From the NCBI RefSeq assembly GCF_947502995.1, contig NZ_CANNBW010000025.1, positions 1 through 64,000 on the forward strand: a stretch of 64,000 bases of DNA. The letters are read 5' to 3'. The position numbers were made by a program, and so were the translations under genes. Within the stretch, counting starts at the first letter, position 1. Every line of letters begins with the position of its first letter. Source of the DNA: an uncultured Tenacibaculum sp. Its GTDB lineage: Bacteria; Bacteroidota; Bacteroidia; Flavobacteriales; Flavobacteriaceae. Positions 62,147-64,000 of this stretch are shown here, piece by piece. The notes beneath the pieces were generated by a model, which was given only the letters and a program-made list of their open reading frames with translations, was not told the origin of the DNA and did not search any database.

Positions 62147-62263
62147 ATGAAAACACATTCTATGCACATTAGCAGTAAAGATTTACCTGTAAGAGGTGTT
62201 TGTTTTGATGGAGAGTTGCATAATGATGTTTTTTGTAATATAGCATATTTGATACAAGAGTAA
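62147..62263 (+). CDS. Small open frame B, 38 residues
   Basis: The frame starts MKTHSMHISSKDLPVRGVCF and ends 'NIAYLIQE'; it has two Cys. It sits between a complete promoter and a strong terminator. No family or leader motif is recognised and it does not resemble frame A. It is the best supported of the small frames in this region. Confidence 0.45.
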   Translation: MKTHSMHISSKDLPVRGVCFDGELHNDVFCNIAYLIQE

Positions 62264-62287
62264 TAACAAAGTATCGTTTATATATTC

Positions 62288-62319
62288 AAAAGGCATCTTA
62301 TTTAAAAGATGCCTTTTTT
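62288..62319 (+). terminator. Terminator of small unit B
   Basis: AAAAGGCATCTT (62288-62299) and AAGATGCCTTTT (62306-62317) form a perfect 12-bp stem followed by more T, 25 bp after frame B. Confidence 0.87.
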
Positions 62320-62367
62320 AGTTTATTTTTTTCGAAAAAACGAAAGAATTGAGAAAAAGACGAAAAA

Positions 62368-62399
62368 TTTGGTAACATTATTTAAATTTTGTATCTTAT
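62368..62399 (+). promoter_or_regulatory. Promoter candidate of small unit C
   Basis: TTTG at 62368-62371 and TATCTTAT at 62392-62399 are 20 nt apart; the -7 box departs from TAnnTTTG in two places. The stretch AAATTTTGTAT is shared with the unit A promoter. Confidence 0.4.
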
Positions 62400-62420
62400 A
62401 GATAAGAAATTGTTAAAGTT

Positions 62421-62480
62421 ATGAGAAAATTAATATTGCTAATTCTAAATGAAAAAGGACGTTTACTCATTGAAACGTAA
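62421..62480 (+). CDS. 19-residue leader-type frame C
   Basis: A very short frame, starting MRKLILLILNEKGRLLIET and ending in TAA, follows the unit C promoter and precedes the structured segment at 62497-62806. Its place fits a leader peptide that could couple translation to RNA folding. The evidence is positional only. Confidence 0.25.
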   Translation: MRKLILLILNEKGRLLIET

Positions 62481-62496
62481 CATTAGCTAAAAATTA

Positions 62497-62806
62497 GTTT
62501 GGTATAAAGTATACCGAACGTAATTTAATTTAAAAAATCAGCTAGCGTTACTAATAAAAATTGCAAAAACGCTTCCTTATTTACTAAAACTGTAGAATTT
62601 CCTGAAGCCTAAACTCAATAGGCCTTAGTAGTTCCAAGTCTTCATGGATTGATTTCAACTATCAATTCAATTCTACAAAAACCACCTGAAAACTCGGGAT
62701 GGGAAACCTATGCCTCGGTTTTACCGATGCAGATATATCGAAAAGAACATTCGATCAGCTATGTATGCCGCTAAATGTGGCCAAGAAAACTATTATTAAA
62801 CACTAA
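62497..62806 (+). ncRNA. Structured leader or small RNA upstream of the small lipoprotein
   Basis: At least six helices can be drawn: 62497-62506 with 62510-62519; TGTAGAATT 62591-62599 with AATTCTACA 62669-62677, which encloses GCCTA/TAGGC (62607-62611, 62619-62623) and ATTGAT/ATCAAT (62648-62653, 62661-62666); TCGGT/ACCGA (62715-62719, 62723-62727); ATCGAA/TTCGAT (62737-62742, 62750-62755); and GCCGC/GTGGC (62767-62771, 62777-62781). The segment is clearly richer in G and C than its surroundings, as structured RNA in AT-rich genomes tends to be. It ends about 10 nt before the ATG at 62817. I do not recognise a known class. Confidence 0.5.
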
Positions 62807-62816
62807 AAATTGAATT

Positions 62817-63044
62817 ATGAAAAATTTAAAATTTTTGCTATGTATTGTTGTATTTGTATTTACAGTAAGTTGTACAGATAACACAGAAGATCTTGTAACA
62901 AACACACAAACAACAGATGTTACAACAATGGATGTCGGAGGTGGAGATGACGACGCTTTAGATATCCCTATAGGTGGAAACGGAACTAATTACACTGGTA
63001 ATGATGGTGGAACTACTGGTAGTGATGGTGGAAAGGGGAATTAG
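62817..63044 (+). CDS. Small Gly/Asp/Thr-rich lipoprotein
   Basis: The 75-residue protein has a lipoprotein signal ('LCIVVFVFTVSC', Cys 19) and a low-complexity mature part rich in Asp, Thr, Asn and Gly ('MDVGGGDDDALDIPIGGNGT', 'GNDGGTTGSDGGKGN'), acidic and probably flexible. No family is known to me. It follows the structured RNA and precedes the TPR gene. A hairpin behind it suggests it is made at a different level from the TPR protein. Confidence 0.7.
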   Translation: MKNLKFLLCIVVFVFTVSCTDNTEDLVTNTQTTDVTTMDVGGGDDDALDIPIGGNGTNYTGNDGGTTGSDGGKGN

Positions 63045-63059
63045 TTGAATTTTATACAA

Positions 63060-63088
63060 CCTCTAACAAATTGTTAGAGGTTTTTTTT
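63060..63088 (+). terminator. Terminator or attenuator between small lipoprotein and TPR genes
   Basis: CCTCTAACAA (63060-63069) and TTGTTAGAGG (63071-63080) pair perfectly and are followed by eight T. It lies 16 bp after the lipoprotein stop and close before the TPR frame. Confidence 0.85.
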
Positions 63089-63114
63089 AGTTTTGTTACA
63101 AAACTAAAATCGAT

Positions 63115-64000
63115 ATTAAAACTTTACTTTACTATATAATTTTAATTAAATTTTCAATTATCAATTCTTTTGCTTTATTCCAACAAAATGAACTTGATAG
63201 TGTAAAAAATTGGATAAAGGAATCTAAAAACAAAGAATTAGACACTTTTTCTAGAAAAATAATTTTAAAAAAGGCCTATGAGTATTTTTTAAAAAAGGAT
63301 TTAAAAAAACCAATTCACTTAAGTTCTATAGCTTATGAATTTTATAAACTAAAAGATTCTACAAATTTTTTTCTGATAAATAATGAAGCTCTCAAATTAT
63401 CAAACAAAATAAATGATAATTATTCAATTGGAGATACACATTGGAACTATGCTACATTTTATGTTAGAAAATTAATCTATGATAAAGCTTACTTTCATTT
63501 CAAAAAAGCTTATGAAGCTTTTTTATTAGAAGATAATAAGAAAGAAGCTTCACAGATTTTATTTGGAATGGCTAAAATAAGAGGAATATACCGTGATTAT
63601 TCTGGAAGTGAAGTATTGATTATTGAAGCTTTAAAACTATATAAAGAATTAGATAATAAAAAAGGGATTTGTGAAGCATACAACCTGCTTGCTCAACTTC
63701 AAGAAGACATAAAAGAATATGATAAAGCTCTAACTTACTATCAAAAGTCGTTAGATTATTTTAAGAAAATAAAAATTCAACCTTTTGGTATTGAAAATAA
63801 TATCGCTAATATTTATTTAAAAAAGAAAAGTTATAATAAAGCTTTAGAGTTTTACAATATCGATTTAAACCAAAACATTAGTTACGAACATAAAGCTAGA
63901 GTTATTGACAATAGAGCTTATTGTAAGTTATTAATGAAAGATAGTAGTGGAGTTAAAAAAGATTTGTTTTACGCTCTTAATGTTTGGAAGAAAACAGCTA
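63115..64000 (+). CDS. Exported TPR-repeat protein, truncated by window edge
   Basis: A frame open to 64000 encodes a signal-like start ('IKTLLYYIILIKFSIINSFA') and then helical TPR repeats ('YDKALTYYQKSLDYFKKIKI', 'SYNKALEFYNIDLNQNISYE'). Flavobacterial proteins of this type often end in a membrane helix and a LuxR- or AraC-type DNA-binding domain, which would lie outside the window. No ATG, GTG or TTG precedes the signal sequence after the in-frame stop at 63088; ATT at 63115 is the most natural start. The 5' end is therefore uncertain. Confidence 0.7.
   Translation, partial: MKTLLYYIILIKFSIINSFALFQQNELDSVKNWIKESKNKELDTFSRKIILKKAYEYFLKKDLKKPIHLSSIAYEFYKLKDSTNFFLINNEALKLSNKINDNYSIGDTHWNYATFYVRKLIYDKAYFHFKKAYEAFLLEDNKKEASQILFGMAKIRGIYRDYSGSEVLIIEALKLYKELDNKKGICEAYNLLAQLQEDIKEYDKALTYYQKSLDYFKKIKIQPFGIENNIANIYLKKKSYNKALEFYNIDLNQNISYEHKARVIDNRAYCKLLMKDSSGVKKDLFYALNVWKKTA

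Noticed and set aside
62699..62806. 35-residue plus-strand frame starting MGNLCLGFTD
   Set aside because: It runs through several paired helices and ends 10 bp before the lipoprotein ATG; RNA structure explains its base content better. It is noted as an alternative only.
1..64000. tRNA, rRNA, insertion sequence, prophage or integrative element
   Set aside because: I looked for CCA-ending cloverleafs, transposase or integrase genes and direct-repeat borders and saw none; a tRNAscan and IS search would settle this.

Overview
The window is a stretch of chromosome from a marine-type Bacteroidota, most likely family Flavobacteriaceae (Tenacibaculum/Polaribacter-like; genus not determinable here). 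The reasons are very AT-rich DNA, a SusC/SusD pair, a type IX secretion sorting domain, no Shine-Dalgarno signals, Bacteroidota promoters (TAnnTTTG at -7, sometimes TTTG at -33), many lipoproteins and a Flavobacteriia-style nitrate assimilation gene set. I see no rRNA, tRNA, CRISPR array, insertion sequence or prophage.

Layout. 1-9779 (minus): a glycan-uptake locus with a sodium:solute symporter, a propeller/Y_Y_Y/LuxR regulator, SusC, SusD and a PKD surface lipoprotein; its glycoside hydrolases, if any, lie left of the window. 10-15.4 kb (plus): nirB, nirD, a DUF4202 gene and a histidine kinase with a PilJ/NIT-type nitrate sensor. 15.6-25 kb: a 2467-residue secreted metalloprotease, a NarL-type response regulator (possible partner of the kinase, separated from it by the protease gene) and an astacin lipoprotein. 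25.5-31 kb (minus): a nitrate ABC transporter operon with its own outer-membrane porin. 31.3-34.3 kb: an FNR-type regulator with all four cluster cysteines, diverging from moeA, a ModE-like gene and mobA. 34.4-39.6 kb (minus): a short double-glycine-leader peptide gene, a rubredoxin-tailed nitrite-reductase-like protein and a fused nitrate reductase/flavoprotein. 39.8-61.4 kb: housekeeping genes (valS, murB, lipA, a cysteine synthase, queE, an HerA-like ATPase) mixed with lipoproteins, a sulfatase-YHYH-YwqK-SCO1 operon, and an ECF sigma factor coupled to an unusual NRAMP protein. 61.4-64 kb: a 1.4-kb region of hairpins and three very small transcription units, then a small lipoprotein and a truncated TPR gene.

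How it works together. The nitrate genes form one system: the porin and NrtABCD bring nitrate in, MoeA/MobA finish the molybdenum cofactor, the fused reductase makes nitrite and NirBD makes ammonium. A 16-bp inverted repeat, TA(A/C)GTAT-N2-ATAC(G/T)TA, occurs just upstream of four of these genes (nirB, nrtA, the fused nitrate reductase and the FNR-type regulator itself). This suggests one self-controlled regulon. The strongest candidates for something undescribed are this operator/FNR regulon, the siroheme-less rubredoxin partner of the nitrate reductase, the 53-residue Cys-rich leader peptide, and the structured small-transcript region at 61.4-62.8 kb.
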